From a virus: DNA of 25,980 nt. The first letter of the stretch is position 1; each line of letters begins with the position of its first letter. Positions 14,260-21,447 of the stretch are shown piece after piece. A model generated the notes under the pieces. That model worked only from the letters and a program-made list of their open reading frames with translations, had not been told where the DNA came from and did not search any database. The DNA lies in the IMG/VR virus record IMGVR_UViG_3300034523_000021, positions 1-25,980 of that record; one strand, 5' to 3'. Position numbers and translations under genes: made by a program.

Positions 14260-15143
14260 GGTTTTTCTCCGGTTTGAATTGCTGCTGCCGAGAACCGCGA
14301 AAGCGCGGCCTGTAGTTCGGCAATGGGGTCGGCCAGGTTGGCCGTGGTTGCGGCAGCGTTCTGCTTGCCGGAGGTGGTAGCGCCAGGCGTACCAGCCTTG
14401 AGTTCTTGAATTAGGGCGCGGCGCTCGGAGCGCGGCATACCCTGTTTTGCCAGGATTAGATCCATACGGCGCGCAGCGACCTGGTGAGGCGCCGATGCGC
14501 TGGCATCCTCGACAGCGGCGTCAGATGCCAGAAGGCTGTCCGCAAACCCTGCATCGATTGCCGCAGCGCCACCCATCCAGGTCTCGACATCCATGAGCTT
14601 GCGCATGGCCTCAATGGGATCGCCGGTACGGACGGCGTAGATATCAGCGAGTGTTCCGTCGATCTGCTCGAGGAAGTCGGCGACCTCTCTGATGTCGTTA
14701 CGGTCACCGGCGGCCATGGTCCAGCTGTTGTGGATCATCAAGAAGCCGGCGCGCGCGATCTGGATTTCATCCGCCGCCATGGCGATGAACGACGCAGCCG
14801 AGGCGGCCAGGCCGAGGACTTGCACCGTCACCTTCCCCTTGTGCTCGCGCAGCAGGTTGTAGATGGCCAGGCCTTCAAACACGTCGCCGCCTGGGCTGTT
14901 GATCTTCACGGTTACATCGCTGTCACCGATTGATCGCAGCGCGGCACTGATCCGCTTTGCAGTCACGCCCTCGCCCGTCCACCAATCAAACCCAATTGGG
15001 TCGTAAATCGTGATGGAGTTGTCGTCCGTGCTTGCCGCCTTGATCGATGGATTCCACCGCTCCAAGGCCTTCGGCGTCAGGTCGCAGTGAACCTGCGCGC
15101 GCGGCCGAGCCTCCGGCGCCGCCGGAATGGTCTTTAGGGTCAT
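14256..15143 (-). CDS. ClpP-like head maturation protease
   Basis: The 295-aa product carries a ClpP-type serine protease domain. It includes INSPGGDVFEGLAIYNLL (residues 81-98), the nucleophile Ser115 in GLAASAASFIAMAADEI and His138 in FLMIHNSW; the third residue is probably Asp185 (MDVETWMGG). It cleaves the capsid delta domain during head maturation. After residue ~210 an Ala/Ser/Gln-rich C-terminal extension may act as scaffold. CTGGAG lies 7 nt before the ATG. The gene lies between portal and capsid as in HK97-type phages. Confidence 0.93.
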   Translation of the reverse strand: MTLKTIPAAPEARPRAQVHCDLTPKALERWNPSIKAASTDDNSITIYDPIGFDWWTGEGVTAKRISAALRSIGDSDVTVKINSPGGDVFEGLAIYNLLREHKGKVTVQVLGLAASAASFIAMAADEIQIARAGFLMIHNSWTMAAGDRNDIREVADFLEQIDGTLADIYAVRTGDPIEAMRKLMDVETWMGGAAAIDAGFADSLLASDAAVEDASASAPHQVAARRMDLILAKQGMPRSERRALIQELKAGTPGATTSGKQNAAATTANLADPIAELQAALSRFSAAAIQTGEKP

Positions 15144-15157
15144 TGGTTACTCCAGGA

Positions 15158-16558
15158 TCAAGCGGCGAGAAGCCGAGGTAGAGATATCAGTGCATGGGCC
15201 ATCATTGGCCCATCGGGGTTTCCGGCATCGAGCGCCTTGGTCGCCAGGTCGAAGGCTTCTTTGATTGCCTCCTTATCCCCGCTCTGATTTGCCGCAGTTA
15301 TTCGCAACATGAAGGCGGTAGCCGCCGGCGACATGCCGGCCGACTGTTTGCCGAGCTGATCAAGCGGCACGAGCGCCGACTGAACGGTGAATGTATCGCC
15401 GCCCGGGATAGGAGCCATGTTTTCCAGGCGCCGAACCTCGTTCCGGCACATCCAGCCGTTTTGCAGAGCGGTGTTGTACCAGGCGCCACGACCAGCGCTG
15501 TCGGCGCGCAGCAGGCCTTCAACTGCGAACTCAGCGAAGAACTCGTCAGCGTCAGCCTCACCGATCAGGCATCGGGTGATCTCCTGCTCAATGTTCACCA
15601 GAAGCGGGCGCAAACTGTTGGTCAGGAAGTGCAGGTTCTGCGCCTCCACCGAGCTGGCCCAGCTGGACTGCTTATCCATGTGACCGACCATGAAGGGCGG
15701 CACCCGGAACCACCGGCACATTTCCTCAATATTGAAAGATCGAGACTCCAGCATCTGCGCCGCTTCGGGGTTCATGGTGATGCCCTGGTACTTTAAACCA
15801 GCCTCTGCAACCATGATTTTGCCGGCATTTTTGGAACCCATGAATGCGCCAAGACTGGCCCTGAGTTGCTCGCGCTGCTCTGGTTTCAGCGCAGTGTCAC
15901 TGCTGAGAATCCCGGAAGCCTGCATGCCTTGAGCGAATACCTTCGCGGCAGCTTCCTCAACAGCCATTGCGGAGCCGAATATTTCCTTACCGGTGGTGAC
16001 CGGCAACATTCCGCAAACTCCGTCCAAGCCGAAGCCGCGAATGTGCATCAGGTTTTTTTCGGGGATGTCGCGCTCAACGCCGCTTTCGTTATAGGTGTAT
16101 TTGAGACGACCATTTTCTTGTCTTTTGACACGCATGTACTGTGGCAGCAGAGGAACAAGTGCGACGATTCGGCTGCCAACCATCTTCTTCTCAACGAAGG
16201 CGTTACCGCGCAAGCAAATGCTCGCTACAACCAACAGCATGAAACGCTGGGGAGTCATCTCCGCGTTTGGAACTCGGCATAGAACTCGATACAGCGGGTG
16301 ATCAGTCGCCGACTTTCGAGACCCATCAGGTAAGCGCCGATAAAGTTTAAGAGGGAGAGTCGAAACTGATTCAGACAAAAGCCTCACACACGCCCATACC
16401 GTAGACAGCTGCATCGCTTTATCGACAGACACGTGCTGTCCGGATACAGAACTTCCGAACCATTCTTGCCAGAAAGCCCCGTCCTTTATACCAACTGGCA
16501 CACCGAGCCAATCCAGCAGGGCGGCCTTTACCCGGCCAGGCTTTTTTTCGCGCGCCAT
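15158..16558 (-). CDS. Portal protein, HK97 gp3 family
   Basis: The 466-aa product matches the Phage_portal family: VDKAMQLSTVWACVRLLSESVSTLPLKLYRR near residues 45-75, a stem region with FRVPPFMVGHMDKQSSWASSVEAQNLHF, and LRPLLVNIEQEI. It forms the dodecameric ring for DNA passage at one head vertex. The ATG overlaps the TerL stop by one base (TAATG). The C-terminal tail after residue ~400 is Ala/Asp-rich, as is common. Confidence 0.94.
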   Translation of the reverse strand: MAREKKPGRVKAALLDWLGVPVGIKDGAFWQEWFGSSVSGQHVSVDKAMQLSTVWACVRLLSESVSTLPLKLYRRLPDGSRKSATDHPLYRVLCRVPNAEMTPQRFMLLVVASICLRGNAFVEKKMVGSRIVALVPLLPQYMRVKRQENGRLKYTYNESGVERDIPEKNLMHIRGFGLDGVCGMLPVTTGKEIFGSAMAVEEAAAKVFAQGMQASGILSSDTALKPEQREQLRASLGAFMGSKNAGKIMVAEAGLKYQGITMNPEAAQMLESRSFNIEEMCRWFRVPPFMVGHMDKQSSWASSVEAQNLHFLTNSLRPLLVNIEQEITRCLIGEADADEFFAEFAVEGLLRADSAGRGAWYNTALQNGWMCRNEVRRLENMAPIPGGDTFTVQSALVPLDQLGKQSAGMSPAATAFMLRITAANQSGDKEAIKEAFDLATKALDAGNPDGPMMAHALISLPRLLAA

Positions 16559-18282
16559 TAAATGCCTACCATAATTGGATTTTCGTAGAAGCCACTCGTA
16601 TCAGGCTCGCCCGCATTGGCCAGCACCCGACCTATGGCCATGATCAGCGCGACGGCGCCGTCGATCTTGTTGTCATCGCCCTGCTTGATAGGGCGAACCA
16701 CGTCATCGTTGCCGGGTAGGTTCTTTCCAATCACGTTGCCGACACACCAGGTCATGATGGGGTTGCCGTCATGATGGAAACGGCCAGCTTCTATCGCGGC
16801 CTCCAGTTCTTTCATCGGATCCGACATGTTGGTGTAGTTTTGCGTGATGGTGACCGGATTGAAACCCTGATCATCAAGGTCATGACTCAGGCCTGTTGCA
16901 CCATGAGGATCAATTGGGCATTCGCGAACAGGGGCTTGGTGGTTCGCTTCCTTGGTGTCCTCGAGGATTTCGCGGTAGTCGACCTCGGCACCGTCGGTCA
17001 CATCCAGATGCTTGGAGTGAATCCAGGCCTGGAAGCGCTCAGCCATTCGCTTGTTATCGGTGTTGAAGGCGGTGTCGTAAGGAACCCAGAACTTCGGCGC
17101 AATGCTGTAGTAGTGGTTCTTCCCGTCAATAACGCGCCAGAACAGCCTGGCCCTTGAGTTCATGTCGAGCTTGCGCGCCAAGTCGAAACCGGCAATCCAC
17201 TCTTGCCCCTCGAACTGCTCCAGGGTCAGCGACGTGTCTTCACATGCCTTCCAGCTTTCCATGTTATAGAAGCCGGCCTTGGCGCTAACCCAAAGGTTGA
17301 GGTGCTTCGTTTTGAAGGTGTTCGCAAAGCGGGCCGAGCGAATGGCTCGGGCCTGCTGACTCTCCAGGTACTCCTGAAACACCGAGACGCCATGGTTCGG
17401 GTTGGCCTTGGCCAGCATTTTCGGATCGGTCCAGTCGTCGCCCTCATCGAGCGTCCAGATCCAACCGAACAACTCTTCGTCCGGCACCGTACCGGCCAGC
17501 ATCTCGACGACCTGGCGGCGTTTGTCGTAGCACGGGCCTTCAATGTCGGCGCCGGCGGTGGTGATGATGAACATCAGCGGCTGACGCCGCGCGCCCATAC
17601 CGGTGAGCATGGTGTCGTACTGGGCCGACGTTGGGTGCTCGTGGTATTCGTCGACGATGGCGCAGCTGGGTGACGCGCCGTCGCCGGGGTTGCCTATCAG
17701 GGGCTCGAAGCGGCTGAAATCGGACGGGATGTTCATGTTCGAGGCATTCACCTCGATGCCAGCGGCCTGAATAAGCATCGGTGACTTGCTGACCATGAGT
17801 TTCGCAGGCCGGAAAACTTCCCAGGCCTGTTTCTCCGTCGTTGCGCCGGCGTACACCTCTGCACCGAACTCGCCATCGGCGACGAACATGCTTATGCCCA
17901 CGCCACCGGCGACAACTGATTTGCCATTCTTCCTTGGCACCTCCCAGTAGCTTTCACGGAACCGGCGGTGCCCGCCCTTCTTCTTTATCCAGCCGAATGT
18001 CACGGCCAGGCCAAAAAGCTGCCAAGGCTCGAGCGTGATCAGCTGACGCTTGAATGCCCACTCACCCTTGGTGTGCGGGAGCAGTTGCATCAGCTTGAGC
18101 TTTTTTTCTGCCTTGGCCGGATCAAACTTGTAACGGAACCCGCGCTTGCGGCTGCCGGCCAGGTCGTCGAAGTGTCGCTGCACTGCCTGGTGGATATAAC
18201 GGCACGCCGGGACCTTACCGCGGAGCAATGACCGACCCCACGCCGTCGCCTTATCGACATTGGGGTGGGCAGATTTGGTCAT
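16558..18282 (-). CDS. Terminase large subunit (TerL)
   Basis: The 574-aa product is a DNA-packaging motor. The ATPase domain shows a Walker A-like VPRKNGKS (115-122) and Walker B CAIVDE (207-212) followed by HEHPTS. The C-terminal nuclease domain shows Asp367 in [13 protein letters not shown], a second acidic site in CPIDPHG and a final [12 protein letters not shown]. This is the Terminase_1/HK97 gp2 group, which together with a P27 small subunit and an HNH protein usually marks cos-type packaging. The ATG overlaps the TerS stop by one base. Confidence 0.95.
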   Translation of the reverse strand: MTKSAHPNVDKATAWGRSLLRGKVPACRYIHQAVQRHFDDLAGSRKRGFRYKFDPAKAEKKLKLMQLLPHTKGEWAFKRQLITLEPWQLFGLAVTFGWIKKKGGHRRFRESYWEVPRKNGKSVVAGGVGISMFVADGEFGAEVYAGATTEKQAWEVFRPAKLMVSKSPMLIQAAGIEVNASNMNIPSDFSRFEPLIGNPGDGASPSCAIVDEYHEHPTSAQYDTMLTGMGARRQPLMFIITTAGADIEGPCYDKRRQVVEMLAGTVPDEELFGWIWTLDEGDDWTDPKMLAKANPNHGVSVFQEYLESQQARAIRSARFANTFKTKHLNLWVSAKAGFYNMESWKACEDTSLTLEQFEGQEWIAGFDLARKLDMNSRARLFWRVIDGKNHYYSIAPKFWVPYDTAFNTDNKRMAERFQAWIHSKHLDVTDGAEVDYREILEDTKEANHQAPVRECPIDPHGATGLSHDLDDQGFNPVTITQNYTNMSDPMKELEAAIEAGRFHHDGNPIMTWCVGNVIGKNLPGNDDVVRPIKQGDDNKIDGAVALIMAIGRVLANAGEPDTSGFYENPIMVGI

Positions 18283-18767
18283 CAGGTTCTCAGCAGGTTG
18301 GCAAATTCGTTGGTTTCTTTCTCCTTGTTGCCGCCGATCAGCCGTGTGCGGCTGGCCGGGTCCAAGCCCAGCATCGAACCGAACGTAACCATCTGGCGCA
18401 TCGTTTCATTGGCGGCGGTAAGTGCGGGGTTCTTCATCGGCCCGCCGGTGGCGCCGGTAACGACGATGCCATGCTGCTGGATCGATTCTTGGGCAAGCCG
18501 CCAGTTGTCGTAGGCGCTACAGAAGGCCTCGACGTTGTGCAGGTCCGTGATAGCCACCACGTTCTCGCGCAGCAGCTCGGGGACAATCATGTTCCACATA
18601 GTGGCGGCCCGCGGAGTGAACCATTCGGGCGGATCGATCTGGGTGATCTTGGAAAACTGCGGCTCAGCTTTGTTCAGCGCGCGCTTGCCAGGGTTTCCGG
18701 CGAGTGCTTTTTTGGCCGTTGGCTTGGGTTTGCGACCACGGCCGGCGACCGTGGCGGTGCCTCCCAT
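18282..18767 (-). CDS. Terminase small subunit, P27 family
   Basis: The 161-aa product has the P27-family layout: a basic Gly/Lys/Pro-rich N-terminus ([24 protein letters not shown]), [26 protein letters not shown], and a C-terminal part with [31 protein letters not shown]. It recognises the packaging site. AGGAG lies 6 nt before the ATG. It follows the HNH gene and the presumed cos region. Confidence 0.93.
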   Translation of the reverse strand: MGGTATVAGRGRKPKPTAKKALAGNPGKRALNKAEPQFSKITQIDPPEWFTPRAATMWNMIVPELLRENVVAITDLHNVEAFCSAYDNWRLAQESIQQHGIVVTGATGGPMKNPALTAANETMRQMVTFGSMLGLDPASRTRLIGGNKEKETNEFANLLRT

Positions 18768-18927
18768 CGCGCAACTCCTGTATTTTTTAATTTCGCGGGT
18801 GTAAAAAAACGACTGAGGGCGCGGTCTAGAAGCGAAAAGGCCCAGACTTTTGACCCTCCCCCTCCTTTTCTGCGCGAATCATTCTCGTTTGACCTTTTTT
18901 CACTGTTTTTCGGCCATCTTTCTGTTT
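18768..18927. other. Candidate cos / packaging-site region between HNH and TerS
   Basis: This 160-bp non-coding gap holds a striking purine tract on the minus strand (GGAGGGGGAGGGTCAAAAG, 18865-18847). It also has T-runs on both sides and a GATTCGCGC-type stretch just upstream. In phages with adjacent HNH, P27 TerS and HK97 TerL the cos site lies beside these genes. I cannot locate cohesive ends by eye; the assignment is positional inference. Confidence 0.45.
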
Positions 18928-19302
18928 TCAGCGCCGGGAGTTGCCGAAACCACCATCCTCGGAGGCCGTCTTGCTGGAGTGGCATGGACCACAGAGGCTC
19001 TGCCAGTTGTCCCGATCCCAGAACAGGACCATATCGCCCTTGTGGGGGATGACGTGATCAACATCGGTAGCCGCAACCACCTTGCCTGCCTGCTCGCAAC
19101 GCCTGCACAGCGGATGCTTTGCCAGCCAGCCTGCCCTTGCCTGCTGCCACTTGTAGTTGTAGTGGCGCTTGGTGCTGCTCTCCCGAGGCTTGGCCCACGT
19201 CGAACTCTTGAGTAGGTGCGCATGTTCATCGCAGTACCGAGGGTTTCGGGTCAGCGTGTTGCAGCCCTGGGCATTGCATGGCTTCTGCGGCCTCAGCGGC
19301 AC
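18928..19302 (-). CDS. HNH endonuclease beside terminase
   Basis: The 124-aa product has a complete HNH motif: VDHVIPHKGD (His83), the central DRDNWQSL (Asn99) and CHSSKT (His108). Two CxxC pairs (Cys66/69 and Cys104/107) should bind structural zinc. An N-terminal Cys/His cluster (CNAQGCNTL...RYCDEHA) is also present. In HK97-type phages the HNH protein next to TerS works with TerL in cos cleavage. The start is a GTG with a weak ribosome binding site and overlaps the preceding small ORF by 10 nt, so coupling is likely. Confidence 0.92.
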   Translation of the reverse strand: MPLRPQKPCNAQGCNTLTRNPRYCDEHAHLLKSSTWAKPRESSTKRHYNYKWQQARAGWLAKHPLCRRCEQAGKVVAATDVDHVIPHKGDMVLFWDRDNWQSLCGPCHSSKTASEDGGFGNSRR

Positions 19303-19475
19303 GGTGTGCCATCCATGTACGTAAGTGGCGGCGCTTCAGGATCCTGATCTGCCTGATCCTCTGCCAGGGCCTGGATCAGCATGGACAGGTTCGTCTCCAT
19401 GCGCACCAAGAGTGAGGTTTGTTTCTTCATCTCGGCCAGCATCTCGGCCTGTAAGCAGTTCGCTTGCTCGCTCAT
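19293..19475 (-). CDS. Small helical protein of unknown function
   Basis: The 60-aa product MSEQANCLQAEMLAEMKKQTSLLVRMETNLSMLIQALAEDQ... is a single amphipathic helix followed by an acidic linker and the tail LTYMDGTPCR. AAGAGG lies 7 nt before the ATG. It overlaps the HNH start by 10 nt. I have no function for it; similar short Glu/Leu-rich ORFs with a C-terminal TYMDG-like tail occur next to HNH genes in Pseudomonas phages (recollection, not searched). Confidence 0.6.
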   Translation of the reverse strand: MSEQANCLQAEMLAEMKKQTSLLVRMETNLSMLIQALAEDQADQDPEAPPLTYMDGTPCR

Positions 19476-19536
19476 AGGCCAGCCTCTTCATATTATTCAG
19501 CCATTCGCGCCGGGCGGCGCATCCACTGCAGGCCAT
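19336..19536 (-). CDS. Small Cys-containing ORF overlapping its neighbour
   Basis: The 66-aa frame begins MACSGCAARREWLNNMKRLAYERA, a pattern I associate with tiny conserved proteins in Pseudomonas phage lysis/terminase regions. Its ATG overlaps the preceding stop by one base (TAATG), so translation could be coupled without a Shine-Dalgarno. After about residue 28 it overlaps the 60-aa ORF at 19475-19293 in another frame and becomes Gly/Asp/Arg-rich, like a shadow. Either both overlap genuinely or this gene is being extended beyond its former end. No function is known. Confidence 0.45.
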   Translation of the reverse strand: MACSGCAARREWLNNMKRLAYERASELLTGRDAGRDEETNLTLGAHGDEPVHADPGPGRGSGRSGS

Positions 19537-19874
19537 TACTGAGCCGCTCGACTAAGCGCTTCATCCGCCTTGTCAGCAGCCTTGGCCGCCGTGTCTGCCG
19601 CCTGGACCGCCGTGTTAGATGCCTCTTGCACCTTGACCGCCGCGTCCTGGGTCTTCTCGGCCAACGAGGTCAGCCGAAGGTCACGCTTGCCCAGGGCGGC
19701 GTCGTAAGCGGCGCGTACTTCGGCAAGCTGCTTGGTCTGCTCGCTGCTGGCTGACCATACACCGGCCTGGTATCCAAGGATGGATCCGCCGGCTACCAGC
19801 AACAGCGCGATTACCCAAACCTCAGCTCGCCTCCACCAGTGGCGGGCGATGAAGTTGATTGCGCATCTGTCCAT
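19536..19874 (-). CDS. Membrane-anchored coiled-coil protein, spanin/holin candidate
   Basis: The 112-aa product has one N-terminal membrane segment after a basic start (ARHWWRRAEVWVIALLLVAGGSILGYQAGVW, about residues 17-38). A long Ala/Glu/Lys/Gln helix follows to the end. That topology, an inner-membrane anchor with a periplasmic coiled coil, is the i-spanin (Rz) layout. No overlapping lipoprotein frame (Rz1) is visible in it. The ATG overlaps the preceding stop by one base (TGATG). The spanin role is inference; a structural or holin-like protein is also possible. Confidence 0.7.
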   Translation of the reverse strand: MDRCAINFIARHWWRRAEVWVIALLLVAGGSILGYQAGVWSASSEQTKQLAEVRAAYDAALGKRDLRLTSLAEKTQDAAVKVQEASNTAVQAADTAAKAADKADEALSRAAQ

Positions 19875-20245
19875 CAGTTGACGCCTCCCAGCTTGGTTCG
19901 CAGGCGGGCGATCTCATCGCTCTGCGAGGTGACCGTTGCAGTGAGTTGCGCGACCTGGCTGGTGAGCGCCTCAATCTTGCCCTCCATCCGTCCAACCGCC
20001 GCAGCGAGCTCGTTGCGCTCTTTGGCGAACTGGTCGGCGCGTGCCTCGGCGGCGTTCGCCCGTGCACGCTCAGTGTCCAGTAGTTCGTTCAGTCGCCTGA
20101 CGGTGCCGATGTCGGCGTTATCCATCGCCCGATCGGTGGCGTCCTTCGAGAGGAACTTGCGGAGCCAGAGTAGGCCGCCAAGCGCGACGGTGGCACTACC
20201 GCCAAGCCAGGTAGCCGTGCCTGGGCCGAGGTCAGTAGGATCCAT
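19874..20245 (-). CDS. First late gene: membrane/coiled-coil protein, holin-like candidate
   Basis: The 123-aa product has one short hydrophobic stretch near the N-terminus (ATWLGGSATVALGGLLWLRKFL, residues 11-32). From residue 50 to the end it is a long heptad-rich helix (RLNELLDTERARANAAEARADQFAKERNELAAAVGRME...). It is the first gene after the presumed late promoter and terminator, where lysis genes usually sit. The ribosome binding site is TGGAG, 7 nt upstream. A holin, antiholin or spanin-like role is inference from topology and place. Confidence 0.7.
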   Translation of the reverse strand: MDPTDLGPGTATWLGGSATVALGGLLWLRKFLSKDATDRAMDNADIGTVRRLNELLDTERARANAAEARADQFAKERNELAAAVGRMEGKIEALTSQVAQLTATVTSQSDEIARLRTKLGGVN

Positions 20246-20262
20246 CCGGTACTCCAGAAACG

Positions 20263-20288
20263 AAAAAGCCCCGCACAGTGGCGGGGCT
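20263..20288 (-). terminator. Strong terminator after the late promoter (tR'-like)
   Basis: On the minus strand AGCCCCGC and GCGGGGCT form a perfect 8-bp stem with a 6-nt loop (CACTGT), followed directly by TTTTT. It lies between the putative late promoter and the first late gene. This is where lambda tR' blocks late transcription until Q acts. Confidence 0.85.
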
Positions 20289-20338
20289 CAGAATTTTGGG
20301 TCGTCTCTCATAACGCGCAAGATCGACATGATGGGGTT

Positions 20339-20367
20339 AATTTACGGCCAGTCGGCCAATGGGTCAA
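20339..20367 (-). promoter_or_regulatory. Putative late promoter (pR'-like)
   Basis: On the minus strand a -35 box TTGACC (20367-20362) and a -10 box TAAATT (20344-20339) are separated by exactly 17 bp. The stop codon of the 187-aa gene lies within the -35 box. Transcription should start near 20332 and meet the terminator stem about 45 nt later. No other gene lies in this 118-bp gap. Confidence 0.7.
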
Positions 20368-20927
20368 GCGGCATCTACAAAGATTTGCTCACTGTCGAAT
20401 ATCTCGGTCGCGTGGATGACAGCCTGCTCTTCGAGCTTCTCCAAACGCTTGTGGATTCCGCCGCGCCAGTTGCGGCGCGTCCGCTCCGGGGAGCCAGCCA
20501 GATCCCAGGTGTTCATGTCGTAAAACTCGGCGGGCAGCACGATCATATCTGTGGAGCGTTTCCCTATCTGCACGCCTTTCAGCTTCGGTATGGCCCACGC
20601 TGTCAGCGCCTTATAGACGAACAGCTGTGGCGCCGGGGAAACCATGCGGGCCACCAGCCTGCCGATGGCGCCGACCTTGTTGGCCTTGTGCGTTGAGTAC
20701 TTGGCCACCAACACATCCCATTGCGCTGGATCGAGTTGACGATGAAGCAGCGCATACAGGCAGCAGTCGTAGTCGAATTTGTCACGCACGGACAACGTGC
20801 TGCCGGTACCGCCCTGGCGAAGGTCGGCGTCGATCAACTTTTGCCATGACTGTTTGGTGCTGTTGTCTATGTTGTCTGCTGCCAGCACCCGCACCAGGGT
20901 ACCCATCACGTCCTTATACATAGCCAT
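20364..20927 (-). CDS. Candidate late antiterminator (Q analogue)
   Basis: The 187-aa product does not match lambda Q that I can see, but it occupies the Q position: last gene of the early/nin operon, immediately before a promoter and a strong terminator. It is mostly helical. The segment LDPAQWDVLVAKYSTHKANKVGAIGRLVARM (about residues 65-95) looks like an HTH/sigma region 4-like unit as found in several antiterminator and late activator families. A basic region (SPERTRRNWRGGIHKRLEK) lies near 143-161. GGGGA precedes the ATG at 20927, with a second possible ATG two codons later. The function is inferred from context. Confidence 0.6.
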   Translation of the reverse strand: MAMYKDVMGTLVRVLAADNIDNSTKQSWQKLIDADLRQGGTGSTLSVRDKFDYDCCLYALLHRQLDPAQWDVLVAKYSTHKANKVGAIGRLVARMVSPAPQLFVYKALTAWAIPKLKGVQIGKRSTDMIVLPAEFYDMNTWDLAGSPERTRRNWRGGIHKRLEKLEEQAVIHATEIFDSEQIFVDAA

Positions 20928-20930
20928 GGC

Positions 20931-21245
20931 TCAATCCCCTGTGTAGTTGGTGCCGCCGGCGCCGCGGCGGTTGTTCTGTTCGTATTGCTCGTGGGCACCG
21001 CCGATAACATGGCGAGCCCTGGCGATCTCGGTGAGCGAGTCTTTCAACCGCACATTCAGCACCGGCACTACATCGCTCAACGGAAGAGTCTGGAGCGTGT
21101 GGCCGCAGACCCAACCCGAGCCCAGGCAGTGATCGCACTCGAGGTAGTGGAACAGCCCGAGCCGTTCGCCCTTCCCGAGACAGATGTTGCACTCGACGAT
21201 GAACTTCAGCTCGCGCTGCTGGAGTGAACCGCGGGACTTATTCAT
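20931..21245 (-). CDS. DnaJ-like zinc-finger protein of the nin region
   Basis: The 104-aa product has two CxxCxGxG-type units, CNICLGKGE (Cys19/Cys22) and CDHCLGSGW (Cys37/Cys40), spaced as one DnaJ-type zinc-binding module, with a further Cys47. The C-terminal half is helical and charged. GGAGG lies 5 nt before the ATG and the gene overlaps its upstream neighbour by 4 nt (ATGA). Similar zinc-finger proteins are common next to late regulators of lambdoid phages and may bind nucleic acid or protein; the precise role is unknown. Confidence 0.75.
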   Translation of the reverse strand: MNKSRGSLQQRELKFIVECNICLGKGERLGLFHYLECDHCLGSGWVCGHTLQTLPLSDVVPVLNVRLKDSLTEIARARHVIGGAHEQYEQNNRRGAGGTNYTGD

Positions 21246-21445
21246 TTGGCCTCCAGCAGTCGCTTATGGGTTTCGTAAACATCGTCACCGTTCGGCAAAT
21301 GAGGTTCGTGATGAACGCGGTACTTGTCTCCACCCCGCATGCGCACCTCAAGGACCGGAGCATGATTCACGGTGTAGATGAAGATGGCGCTGATATCGGC
21401 CGGGTTCACGGCGAGTCGGGTGCGCTTTAGGATCTGAATCAGCAT
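21242..21445 (-). CDS. Small hypothetical protein
   Basis: The 67-aa product (MLIQILKRTRLAVNPADISAIFIYTVNHAPVLEVRMRGGDKYRV...) looks like a compact alpha/beta domain with strands around 18-45 and a helix at the end. GAGGT lies 7 nt before the ATG, it begins 2 nt after the recombinase stop, and it overlaps the zinc-finger gene by 4 nt. No family recognised. Confidence 0.7.
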   Translation of the reverse strand: MLIQILKRTRLAVNPADISAIFIYTVNHAPVLEVRMRGGDKYRVHHEPHLPNGDDVYETHKRLLEAK

Positions 21446-21447
21446 TT

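Noticed and set aside
13030-14277. Long 415-codon open frame on the plus strand
   Set aside because: It lies fully opposite the capsid gene, has no recognisable protein pattern, and such frames arise from the high GC codon bias of the real gene.
19822-20067. Possible embedded o-spanin (Rz1-like) frame
   Set aside because: It is Arg/Pro-rich and has no signal sequence or lipobox, so it is a shadow of the coiled-coil gene.
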